This document shows positions 1 to 8,324 of a stretch of 12,500 nucleotides of DNA, in pieces. Position 1 is the stretch's first letter; each line of letters starts with the position of its first letter. The stretch comes from Eimeria necatrix (lineage: Eukaryota > Apicomplexa > Conoidasida > Eucoccidiorida > Eimeriidae). Under the pieces are notes generated by a model. The model saw only the letters and a program-made list of their open reading frames with translations, was not told where the DNA came from and ran no database searches. Both the position numbers and the translations under genes were made by a program. The stretch is from assembly GCF_000499385.1 (NCBI RefSeq), contig NW_013655251.1, forward strand, positions 1 to 12,500, written 5' to 3'.

Positions 1-1087
1 CGTCTACAGTGTAAAGAAAAGAATCCTCAAAGACCTGCAGCGCATGCAGCATTAAAGAAAATCCAATTGCGGCAAAATGTCTTTTACTAACATTTATATT
101 TATTGCGAGTATATATACATTAAACCAATTCATATATTTATTTATATGTGTACATATATATGAGCTGCAGCAGCAGCAGCAGCAGCAGCAGGAGCTTCAG
201 CGATCGCAGCAGCACTTCAAAGGCAGCAGCAGCAGCAAATGCCTCAGGCGCCCCCCATTCTCCCCCCACAGCAGCAAAAGCAGCAGCAGCAGGCTCCACA
301 GCAGCAGCGGTAGCAAGGTTAAGCATGCAGCAGCACAAACAGCGCAGCAGCAGCAGCAGCACAACAGCAGCAGCGGCACAATGGCAGCAGCACAGCAGCA
401 GCAGAACAGCAGCTGTAGGAGCAGAACAGCAGCAGCACCACAAGAGCAGCAGCACAACAGCAGCAGCAGCTTGATAACAACAGCACAGCAGCAGCAGGAC
501 AGCAGCAGAAGCAGGCTCCAGGGCAGCGCGCGCAAAAGCAGGGCCCCCACGGCAACAGACCCCACAGCAGCAGCAGCAAGTGCAGCAGCAGCAGGCGCAG
601 CAGCAGCAGGTGCAGCAGCAGCAGGAACTTGCCGTTTTTCCGAGAACTTTGAGCCGGAAGTGCCGCGGCCTGAGCTCCACAGCCAGGTGCTCTCTCCGGA
701 TTCCCCTTTTCAGCAGCAAAGCAAGTTCAAAAGCCCCATTTGTTTCTTGCCAACCATAAACAGAAGAAATGCCCTGCATGCGGGGGCCCCCCTCGTAGCC
801 GCCGGCGTTGAGGGGGGCCCCCAGGCGGTGCTCCAGGTACCCTCTGGAGCCGCAGAGGCTGGGGTCTTCTGGGGTGTTCAGCCCGTGCAAGTCTTCGAAA
901 TAGTCTGTTTAAAAGGCGAAAAGACTCAAATAAATTATTTTATCTTTTTAAATACTTTAATTTTCCTTTTTGTCTCGAAGATCCGCTTTTTCTGCATGCT
1001 TTCGCTTCAGATCGGGAGCCGAAATGCCCGCAGCCGCTCGCTGGCTTGCCCACAGGAAACCCCCGAAGTGTAAACGAACAAACACAT
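1..1087 (-). CDS. CS-domain (p23/NudC-fold) protein, partial, multi-exon
   Basis: The best exon is 904..629 (minus). It starts after a TTTTAAACAG acceptor and ends before a GTTCCT donor. It reads about 90 residues containing YGWQETNGAFEL, then LLLKRGIRREHLAVELRP and RHFRLKVLGK. This is the W-Q-T...L-P/K-G...L-V...P...L-V-G pattern of the CS domain, a beta-sandwich found in p23, NudC and SGT1 co-chaperones. An exon at 34..1, after a CTGCAG acceptor, reads VFEDSFLYTVD, which resembles the closing EDS-x-x-T strand of the fold, and continues off the window. A possible first exon is 1087..1054 (ATG, MCLFVYTSGVS, donor GTGGGC, phase 1 as needed). The intron 628-35 is CAG/CTG rich. The simple join 629-to-34 is out of phase (1 versus 0), so a small exon or another splice site is missing. 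The CS fold is well supported; the exact family and the first exon are not. Confidence 0.5.
160..628. repeat. CAG/CTG triplet-rich tract in intron of the CS-domain gene
   Basis: Imperfect CAG runs interrupted by short unique stretches. Read on the minus strand, the sense of the flanking exons, the tract is CTG-rich, as in the introns of the plus-strand gene further right. Long open frames on both strands here are low-complexity Ser/Ala/Gln or Leu/Cys and are not convincing proteins. A small exon hidden here could repair the phase of the CS-domain gene; one candidate stretch on the minus strand lies near 270-180. Confidence 0.7.
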
Positions 1088-1360
1088 TTAAATGCTTTTC
1101 AATGTTTAAATATAATTCAAATATAATGCCTTTTAAATATTATTTATGTGTGCACATTTAAATGTTTAAATGCTTAAATATAGTTCAAATGTAATACCCT
1201 TTAAATAGTATTTATGCTCGCGCATTTAAAAGTCCAGATGTTCAAAAATAATTCAAATATAATACCACTTATATAGTATTTACGCGTGCACATTTTTATG
1301 TTCAAGTCTTTGAATATAATTCAAATATAATATCTTTAAAATAGTATTTTTGTGTGCATT
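1083..1360. repeat. 68-bp AT-rich tandem array, about four copies
   Basis: The core TAATTCAAATATAAT (second copy TAGTTCAAATGTAAT) starts at 1113, 1181, 1249 and 1317, an exact 68-bp period. Each unit also carries a TTTAAATAGTATTTATG-like block and a GCACATTTAAATG-like block. Copies are diverged by substitution rather than by length. No open frame crosses the array. Confidence 0.85.
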
Positions 1361-1396
1361 TGTGCATGTGCATGTGCATGCATGTGAATGTGCATT
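1356..1396. repeat. TGCATG-type short repeats
   Basis: GTGCATGTGCATG units directly follow the 68-bp array. The surrounding DNA to 1450 is AT-rich with further CATG/ACACA patches and no supported gene. Confidence 0.7.
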
Positions 1397-1452
1397 AAGA
1401 CTTGCAAACATGTACACACATGCATTCATATTTACATTCATAGCTGCACTCG

Positions 1453-1538
1453 TATTTATATTTATATTTATATTTATATTTATATTTATATTTATATTTA
1501 TATTAATATTTATATTTATATTTATATTTATATTTATA
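1453..1538. repeat. TATTTA hexanucleotide array
   Basis: About fourteen near-perfect TATTTA units with one TATTAA variant near 1501. The apparent Ile/Phe or Tyr/Ile proteins in other readings are simple-repeat translations. The stretch 1540-1690 holds TA-rich and CATG-rich sequence and no supported gene. Confidence 0.85.
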
Positions 1539-1693
1539 CTTGTATTTGTATAAATTTATGTATACATGCGCGCATGCACATGTGCAGAAATCCGAATTTT
1601 CAAATACAGGCAATACTCATACAGATTCAGCAGCACAAAATGCAGCAAATGCATGCACTGCAGTCTTTTGCGAATTCTTTTTGCATAAAAGAA

Positions 1694-2673
1694 TTAAAAA
1701 GCTTCCAAATAAAACAATAAATCCCAAATTTCTGCACATTTAGTCTCAAAGATCTCGAGAAATGCTGCAGCAGCAGCCGCCAAAGAGCCACACGTTCTTG
1801 CAAATGCTGCAGCAGCAGGAAGCCCCGAGGCCCCGGAGGCTGTTTATTTTTTCTTGCCATCTTTATATTGAATAATAAAAATAAAATTAAAATTAATTTG
1901 ATGAAATGTTTTAAATAAATTCAAAATAAATTTCGCTGACCTGCTTGCTGCTGCTTGTGCGCCTTCGTGAGCTGCGGCTGCAAGTCCTCCCACAGGGGGC
2001 TTTGAGGGTTGCTGGCCATTTCGTCCTGAGACAAAATGAGGGTTTAGGGTTTAGGGTTTAGGGTTTAGGGTTTGCGGCCCTTAGCCCAGGGAAGCTCGGG
2101 ATGGATAAGCCAGCGGCAAGGCCTCCACGCAGGGGCGCCGGCGAGGGTTTAGGGCTTGTGCCTAGGGTTTAGGGTTTGCGGCTAGGGTTTAGGGTGTGCA
2201 GCAAGGGTTTAGGGTTTGCGGCTAGGGTTTAGGGTTTGCGGCTAGGGTTTAGGGCTTAGGACTTACGTGTATAGACTGCTTCAGCATATCTGTCTTCGCC
2301 TCAACGACATCTCTTGTTGTTAGCCCATCGGGTATTTCCTCAACAGGAAACTGCTGCTGCAGCGGCAGCTGCCGCTGCTGCTGCTGCTGCTGCTGCTGCT
2401 GCGGCTGCTGCTGCAGCAGCTGCTCCTCCATTTCGTCGGGCGCAACGCCCCACCACCGAGTCCCGCGCTCGTGGAAGCTGCACAGTGTCATATCCAGCCT
2501 GCAGCAGCAGCAGCAGCAGCAGAAGCAGCAGCAGAGGCAGCAAAAGCAGCAGCAAATGCAGCAGCAAGAGTAGTAGTAGAAGCAGCTGCAGCAGTGGAGT
2601 GGCAGGCAAGCAGGCTGGAATCGAAGCGGCTAGAAGTGGTGAGAAGGGCTTTAAAAGCAGCAGCAGCAGTATC

Positions 2674-2707
<34 letters not shown>

Positions 2708-4189
2708 CGGTAGGGCGCAGTGCCCCGAAAAGTACGCGCAAAGGTTCCAGCTGCCATTGCGCAGCTTCCGCTGCTACCATGCAGCTGCAGCAGCTGCTGC
2801 AGCAGCTGCTGCAGCAGCTGCTGCAGCTGCTGCTGTTGCTGCAGCAGCTGCTGCAGCTGCTGCTGTTGCTGCAGCAGCTGCTGCTGCGCATCGGGGATGT
2901 CTACGCACATGAGCCATTCCCTGCCCGTCAGCTCCACGGCGTCTTGCGCCCCCAGTGGCTGCTGCTGCTGCAGCTGCTGCTGCTGCTGCTGCAGCTGCTG
3001 CTGCATCTGCTGCAGCCGCTGCTGCAGCCGCTTGATCCGGTCCTGCTGGTCCAGAGGCAGGGGGGGGGGCCTCGAAGCTGCTGCTGCCCACGGGGGCCCC
3101 TCGGGGGGCCCCTGGGGGCCCTCGGGGGGCCCCTGGGGGCCCCCCATTTCTCTTGCTGCTGCTGTTGCATTAAAAGGCAGCAAAAGATTTGCTGCTTCTG
3201 GAAGAGATAAAGAAGGAGATAAAAGAAAGAGAGCTCTTTCGTTGTGACGCATAGTCAACACGGCCTCCCGAATGCCGGGAGCCGTGTTGGCCTGCAGCAC
3301 TCAAACCCTAAACCCTAAACCCTAAACCCTAAACCCTAAACCCTAGACCCTTGAGCCTGAGCTGATGTTGCTAGGGCGAGCTCTAAGGCCAGCAAACGAA
3401 GCCCTCCCCAGTGCTGTCTGCTGCGAGCAGCTGCCGAGAGGGTCTAGGGTTTAGGGTTTTTTAGAGTTTAGGGTCTTTTAGGGTTTAGGGTTTAGGGTTT
3501 AGGGTTTAGGGTTTGAGTTGGGGTTTCGGAGTGGGCGTAGAGTCTGCTTCATGAGGCTGCTGCCCAGCGGGCCTGGAGTAGGGTACCCCTAGGGTTTAGG
3601 GTTTAGCGTTTAGGGTTTAGGGTTTAGGGTTTAGGGTTTAGGCTGACAAGGGGCACTTGGATGAACTCAGCATTTAAAGACTTGTTGTCCAGCAACTTCA
3701 AACCCTTAATTGTCATTAAACAAAACTCCAAAACAACTTCGCTGTTTAAAGAAGGGTTTTCCTCGCCCTCGCCCTCCACCACCAGCCTTTTCAGCAGCTG
3801 CGCGCAAACCCTAAACCCTAAACCCTAAACCCTAAACCCTAAACCCTAAACCCTAAACCCTAAGCCTTGAGTTGTGCGAGGCCCTCGCTTGCAGCCGCAG
3901 GCGGCCCCGGGCCCCCCCGCCTGAAGCTGCAAAGCAAGAGGAGATGACGCTGCGCCGCCCCACTGCCTAGGGTTTAGGGTTTAGGGTTTAGGGTTTAGGG
4001 TTTAGGGTTTGCTGCACCCTTTTGCCGCTAAGTAGCTGCCACACAGCAGGGGGGGGGGCCCCCCTGGCCAGGGGGGCCCTCTTCTGCTGCTCTATCAGAT
4101 CTGCCAGCCAAATGGAGTCCGCGTACAAGTCTGCTGCTTGCATGCACTGCGGGTCTATGCTGCAGGCAGCAGCAGCAGCAGCAGCAGGA

Positions 4190-4221
<32 letters not shown>

Positions 4222-5312
4222 GGGCTGCTGCTGGGCTCCCCCCTCTGCTGCTGCTGCTGCTGCAGCAAGAGCCCCCCCCCTGCAAACGGCAGGCAGCAGC
4301 AGGGGGGGCCCCCCAAGCTCCCGGGCAGCAATTAGCTGCACAGCCATGTGGGTTGTGGGGGCCCCCTGCATGCAGGGGGGCCCCCGCAGGCCTGGGGGGG
4401 CCCCCTGAATGCAGGGGGGCCCCCCCATGTGGGTTCTGGGGGCCCCCCTGGCCCCAGATGAACACTTGGGGGCCCCCCGCAGCTCTGCTGCACTCAACAG
4501 GAATGCTGCGGGGGGCCCCAGATGCCCCTCACGACCTAGGGAACTGGCCCCCAGAGGGGGGCCCCCCAAGGGGGCCCCCAAGGGGGCCCCCGAGGGGGCC
4601 CCCGAGGGGCCCCCGTGCATGCGGATGGCCCCAGCCCCAGCTATGGCGTATAAAAGAAACAGCAGCAAAACGAGGGGCCCCTGGGGGCCCCTGAGACAGC
4701 GGCTGCGGACTAGCAGGGGCCCTGGGAGCCCGTGGGGGCCCCCTAAGGGGCCCCCTGGGGGGCCCCCTTGGGGGCCCCCAAGGGGGCCCCCTAGGGGGCC
4801 CCCCAATCGGGGGCTCGTCTGCTGCATATTAGTTGCGGGGTTTCTGCCCCCATTACTCGGGCCTGATAATTTGCTGCGAGCTCCCAGGACGCAACCCCAA
4901 ACCCTAAACCCTAAACCCTAAACCCTAAACTTTAAACCCTAAACCCTAAACCCTAAACCCTAAACCCTAAACCCTAAACCCTACACCCTTAACCATAATG
5001 CCAAGAGGATATCACACACACAGAAGGGATAGTTAGGGCTCGGGTCTCTCTAAAAGGAGATCCAGTTTGCGGCAGAGGGGGCCCCCAGGGGAACAGGCAA
5101 GAGGGTCTGGGGGCCCCCCATTAACTTCAAGGGCTGGGGCTAACTGGGGCCCCCGGGTGGCTCCTTGATGCGTTGAAAAGAGTCTGAAAAGGCAAAATAA
5201 ATTTGAAATCGAAAAAGGGTACTTTTTAAATTATTAATTCAGTCTGGGGGCCCCCAGGAGGGCCCCAGACCCGGTGTGGCTGCTGGTACCCTGGGGCTGC
5301 AGCAGCTGCCAT
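1694..5312 (-). CDS. Multi-exon gene of unknown function, 5' half tentative
   Basis: Not recognised. Phase-matched exons on the minus strand, 5' to 3': 5312..5290 (ATG), 5183..5126, 4335..4018, 3797..3648, 3420..3349, 3045..2909, 2498..2267, 2025..1941 and 1839..1694 (TAA). They join to 407 codons including stop. The strongest parts are 3797..3648, 50 codons containing [20 protein letters not shown], and 2498..2267, which contains [15 protein letters not shown], a Gln run and [18 protein letters not shown]. The latter ends at a perfect GTAAGT donor. Exon 2025..1941 follows TTTTGTCTCAG and reads [15 protein letters not shown]. Exon 3045..2909 is a Gln-rich coiled coil with [10 protein letters not shown]. 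The first two exons and 3420..3349 are weak, and 3797..3648 can also splice directly to 3045 in phase. If the 1941 donor is not used, the frame ends at TGA 1923-1921. Product length and start are uncertain. Confidence 0.45.
2038..2073 (+). repeat. Interstitial telomere-type repeat (TTTAGGG)
   Basis: About five perfect TTTAGGG heptamers on the plus strand. They lie in the intron 2266-2026 of the minus-strand gene, only 9 bases from the TTTTGTCTCAG acceptor. Confidence 0.95.
2143..2260 (+). repeat. 20-bp higher-order satellite built on TTTAGGG
   Basis: Unit TAGGGTTTAGGGTTTGCGGC starts at 2163, 2183 (variant), 2203, 2223 and 2243 (partial), with a diverged first copy at 2143. Two telomeric heptamer cores are fused to a GCGGC spacer and the composite is tandemly amplified. 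It sits just inside the GTAAGT donor of the minus-strand gene. Confidence 0.9.
2499..2908 (-). repeat. CTG/CAG-rich intron of the minus-strand gene
   Basis: Between donor GTGCGT (2908-2903) and a (CTG)n-CAG acceptor (2501-2499), both read on the minus strand. The donor-proximal part is CAG/CTGCAG rich and the acceptor-proximal part is a long GCT/CTG run that would serve as the pyrimidine tract. Alternating CAGCTG motifs make much of it self-complementary. Confidence 0.5.
3257..3288. other. GC-rich inverted repeat (hairpin)
   Basis: Arms AACACGGCCTCCCG and CGGGAGCCGTGTT are complementary apart from one bulged base and enclose the 4-5 nt loop AATGC. It is unique sequence, not triplet or telomeric, and lies 15 bases from a telomeric block. 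No T-run follows, so it is not a bacterial-type terminator. Confidence 0.7.
3303..3345 (-). repeat. Interstitial telomere-type repeat (CCCTAAA on plus)
   Basis: Six CCCTAAA units with the opposite orientation to the block at 3441. The two blocks flank the 95-bp island 3346-3440, which carries the candidate exon 3420..3349. Confidence 0.95.
3441..3514 (+). repeat. Interstitial telomere-type repeat, partly degenerate
   Basis: TTTAGGG units with several variants (TTTTTTAGAG, TCTTTTAGGG), then five clean copies. The next island, 3515-3589, lacks any GT on the minus strand near its end and shows no supportable exon. Confidence 0.95.
3590..3642 (+). repeat. Interstitial telomere-type repeat (TTTAGGG)
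   Basis: About seven units with one TTTAGCG variant. It abuts the 3' end of exon 3797..3648; the GTCAGC donor touches the repeat edge. Confidence 0.95.
3806..3863 (-). repeat. Interstitial telomere-type repeat (CCCTAAA on plus)
   Basis: Eight near-perfect units immediately upstream, in minus sense, of exon 3797..3648. The GCGCGCAG acceptor lies between repeat and exon. The following island 3864-3966 has a good acceptor-like CTCTTGCTTTGCAG on the minus strand and an open frame, but no phase-consistent donor, so it is left uncalled. Confidence 0.95.
3967..4010 (+). repeat. Interstitial telomere-type repeat (TTTAGGG)
   Basis: Six perfect units that begin a few bases past the donor of candidate exon 4335..4018 of the minus-strand gene. 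Confidence 0.95.
4350..4815. repeat. GGGGCCCC palindrome field
   Basis: Dozens of GGGGGCCCCC-type palindromes, some in 12-bp tandem steps (near 4555-4612 and 4735-4805). Translated in any frame they give Gly-Pro-Pro-rich collagen-like strings on both strands, which I treat as artefacts. The palindromes could form hairpins on either strand. Confidence 0.85.
4894..4988 (-). repeat. Longest interstitial telomere-type block (CCCTAAA on plus)
   Basis: About twelve CCCTAAA units with one CTTTAAA variant, between the GC-palindrome field and the AT-richer DNA to the right. Within the tentative minus-strand model this is intronic. Confidence 0.95.
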
Positions 5313-5493
5313 TCCTCGCAGTTGGGGGCCCCTGCCCCATTTTTCCTCGATTTTTCATTAATTAATTAATTAATTAACTTTTTCTTGTCTTTTTCCCCTT
5401 TAATTCCCCCGCAATTGCGGGAAGGGGCCCCACACCTAGCCCTCGCATTTCCCGAGCCACCGACCCGAACACGCACGTACACCACAGACTACA

Positions 5494-5524
<31 letters not shown>

Positions 5525-5647
5525 AAAAAGCAGCAGCAGCAGCAGCAGAAGCTACCTCGCATTGCATGCAATTTATGAAAGTCAACTTTCGTAGGTAGGG
5601 GCCCTCACAATTTTTTTTCGCGCCCTCCGAGTCCCTCGGGGGGCCCC

Positions 5648-5648
<1 letters not shown>

Positions 5649-5688
<40 letters not shown>
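5649..5688. repeat. (GCT)n triplet run
   Basis: About thirteen uninterrupted GCT units in the intergenic region upstream of the NUF2-like gene. Confidence 0.9.
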
Positions 5689-5690
<2 letters not shown>

Positions 5691-5775
5691 TCGTCGCTCC
5701 GTGCAGTGACCCAGATGGGGAGAAACACAGAGACGTGCCTCTTGCTGCTCCCCAGCAGTGCGTGGGGGCTCGAAC

Positions 5776-5809
5776 TTAGGGTTTAGGGTTTAGGGTTTAG
5801 GGTTTAGGG
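5776..5809 (+). repeat. Interstitial telomere-type repeat (TTTAGGG)
   Basis: Four to five units ending 31 bases before the ATG at 5841, inside the likely 5' leader or promoter of the NUF2-like gene. Confidence 0.95.
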
Positions 5810-5840
5810 CTTCGGCTGGCCTCCGCCCTCCGCTCCAAGA

Positions 5841-6004
5841 ATGGCAGGGCCCAGTGCGCAGCAGCAGCTGCAACTGCTGCAGCAGCAGCAACCGCCGCAG
5901 CTGCAGCAGCAACTGCAGCAGCCGCAGCAGCCGCACGAGCAGCTGATGCAGCAGCCGACTGAGCAAGCTTTCCGGGGGCTCGCAGCGCAGCAGCTCCAGA
6001 TGCC

Positions 6005-6050
<46 letters not shown>

Positions 6051-6135
6051 TCTCTCTATCCCGCTCCATCCAGTTTGCCGCCCCCTCGGGGTTTTTCTGG
6101 CCTGGCGTCTCCCGTTGCCTCTTCTTTTCCACCAT

Positions 6136-6167
<32 letters not shown>

Positions 6168-6239
6168 GCAACACCAGCAGCAGCTGCAGCAGCTAGCGTT
6201 CCGCCTGTGCCGAGTATGAGTCCTCTGCATCAGTCGGCT

Positions 6240-6271
<32 letters not shown>

Positions 6272-6555
6272 GCTGCAGCAGCTGCCACAGCAGCAGCAGC
6301 CGAGCTTGCTGCCTTATTCTCGCCCCGCGCCCCCATACAATTTTTTCTCCTTTTCGGGCGGTCCGAAGCCCTTCCTGCAGCAGCAGCAGCAGCAGCCGCT
6401 GCAGCCGCTGCAGCAGCTGCAGCAGCAGCAGCAGCAGCCGCTGCTGGCCTCCGCTGCTGCTGCTGCTGCGTGCGGCTTCGGCGGGGCGTCTTCCCCAGTG
6501 CGTCAGCAGCGGGCGACTTCCTTCTTTGCTGCTGAGGGCCCCCTCGCGGGCACCC

Positions 6556-6612
<57 letters not shown>

Positions 6613-6806
6613 TGGGGGCGGAGGAAGTGAAGCGCGAGCTGCTGCGGCGCGGGCTGGAGTGCCCCGAAAGCCTCTGGAAAAGCCCGCAGGCCGAAGAAGT
6701 CCAGGGGCTGCTGTCAGCAGCAATTAAATTTGTTTTTGGACTTTCACTGACACAAATTCGAGTTGAAGAAGCTGCCGGCGAGGCCAAGGCTGCTGCGCCC
6801 GACAGG

Positions 6807-6841
<35 letters not shown>

Positions 6842-6869
6842 GCTGCTGCTGCTGCTGCTGCTGCTGCTG

Positions 6870-6911
<42 letters not shown>

Positions 6912-6950
6912 GCTGCTGCTGCTGCTGCTGCGCTGCTGCTGCTGCTGCTG

Positions 6951-7016
<66 letters not shown>

Positions 7017-7429
7017 ATTATTTATTACTTGCTATTTGGTTTTGCTGCTCAGCCGCCCCTTCTTGACTCTGGAGGGCCGCACCCACCTGAAGGGCATCGG
7101 GAACCTTCGCTGGTTTCGATACTGCCAGAAGCTAGCCAAGTGCAAACCCTAAACCCTAAACCCTAAACCCTAAACCCTAAGGCCTAGGCCCTTTGTTAAG
7201 AGCTAGCAAGTGCAAACCCCAGCCCCCAAGCTTGCTTGGCTTCCCAAACCCTAAAGCCTAAACCCTAGGCCCTTCCGGCAGCCAGAAGCTGGCCAAGTGC
7301 AAACCCTAAACCCTAAACCCTAAACCCTAAACCCTTTTGGACCGCCATGCGCCGTGTCCTGTGTCTTTTCAGTTGCAAGTTGTATCTCCATCTCGGCCAT
7401 TAATTAATTTTAAATAAATAAATAAATAA

Positions 7430-7501
<72 letters not shown>

Positions 7502-7960
7502 TTCGCAGGGGAGTGCTGGGGCTGGCGGACTTCAGCAGAGCCTTTGTCTTCTCCCCCACCCCACAAACTGCGCTGCGGCTGTCTGCTGCTCTTTGCTGCT
7601 TCTTAGCTGCTAGAGATGCTGTTGCTGCTGCTGCGCTGCCGCTGGCTGAGGCGCTGCAGCAGCACCAGCTGGCAGCAGCAAGGGCGGAAGACGAGGTGCT
7701 GCTGCTGCTGCTGCTGCTGCGGCTGCTGTTGCTGCGGTTGCTGCTGCTGCAGGGGGCGCTGCTGCTGCTGCCGCTGATGCTGCGGCTGCTGTTGCTGCGG
7801 TTGCTGCTGCTGCAGGGGGCGCTGCTGCTGCGGTTGCTGCGGCTGCGGTTGCTGCTGTTGCTGCTGCGGAGGTTGCTGCTGCTGCTTGTTTCTGTGGATT
7901 AGAGGGAATGGGGGCTCTTCTTGCATGTCTCTGCTGCTGCTGCTCTCGCTGCCGCTGACA

Positions 7961-7991
<31 letters not shown>

Positions 7992-8139
7992 AAGCTCTTG
8001 GCTGGGCTTTGGGTTGTTGTTTTGCTGCAGCTGCGCCAGACAGAGCAGCAGCTGCAGCAGCTCAAAGCCGACAGAGACGCTCAGCAGCAGCACGCAGCTC
8101 TTCTCCACAAAGAGCTGCAGGCGCTAAGAAACAGTACGA

Positions 8140-8177
<38 letters not shown>

Positions 8178-8287
8178 TGCTGACACCAGTGCTGCTGCTC
8201 CTTCTTTGGACGCAGCTGCTGCTGCTGCGCCTGCCACCGTTCCTGCTGCTTGTGCGTCTGCGGCGCGCCGTAGTGCATTCTCAAGAT

Positions 8288-8324
<37 letters not shown>

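Larger units (their letters stand above)
5313..5840. other. Divergent intergenic region
   Basis: It separates the minus-strand gene from the plus-strand NUF2-like gene. It holds a TTAA array (5354-5377), a perfect palindrome CCCGCAATTGCGGG (5408-5421), CAG tracts (5494-5520, 5529-5549), a (GCT)n tract (5649-5688) and a telomeric block (5776-5809). The open frame 5385-5594 is a mix of unique and CAG-derived residues with no acceptor or donor evidence. Promoters of both neighbours presumably lie here, but no core element can be recognised. Confidence 0.5.

Noticed and set aside
381..1073. Plus-strand 230-codon frame
   Set aside because: Gln/Ser/Ala from CAG repeats, then unremarkable sequence antisense to the CS-domain exon, which has a recognisable fold and splice sites.
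2314..3210. Plus-strand frame of 298 codons
   Set aside because: Ala/Ser/Leu homopolymers from triplets. The minus strand has real splice sites and non-repetitive residues in the same interval.
3181..3250. Strong pyrimidine-rich acceptor at 3198-3200 (minus) as the start of exon 3045..2909
   Set aside because: It needs a phase-1 donor upstream, and the candidate exons end in phase 0. Kept only as an alternative.
3864..3966. Extra exon of the minus-strand gene
   Set aside because: Good acceptor (CTCTTGCTTTGCAG) and open frames, but no GT donor in a matching phase; the neighbours join without it.
3988..4827. Long minus-strand Gly/Pro-rich open frame, about 280 codons
   Set aside because: Most of it is translation of GGGGCCCC palindromes, equally open in other frames. 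Only the 4335..4018 part has unique sequence and splice borders and was kept as a candidate exon.
5385..5594. Plus-strand 69-codon frame upstream of NUF2
   Set aside because: Partly CAG-derived, no splice evidence and no family resemblance; treated as intergenic.
6193..7018. Minus-strand Ala/Gln/Ser frames across NUF2 exon 1
   Set aside because: Complement of CAG runs; the plus strand has the unique, family-like residues and the phase-consistent exons.
7401..7503. Transposon inverted ends
   Set aside because: The inverted AAAT/ATTT runs are simple repeats with nothing between them and no target-site duplication.
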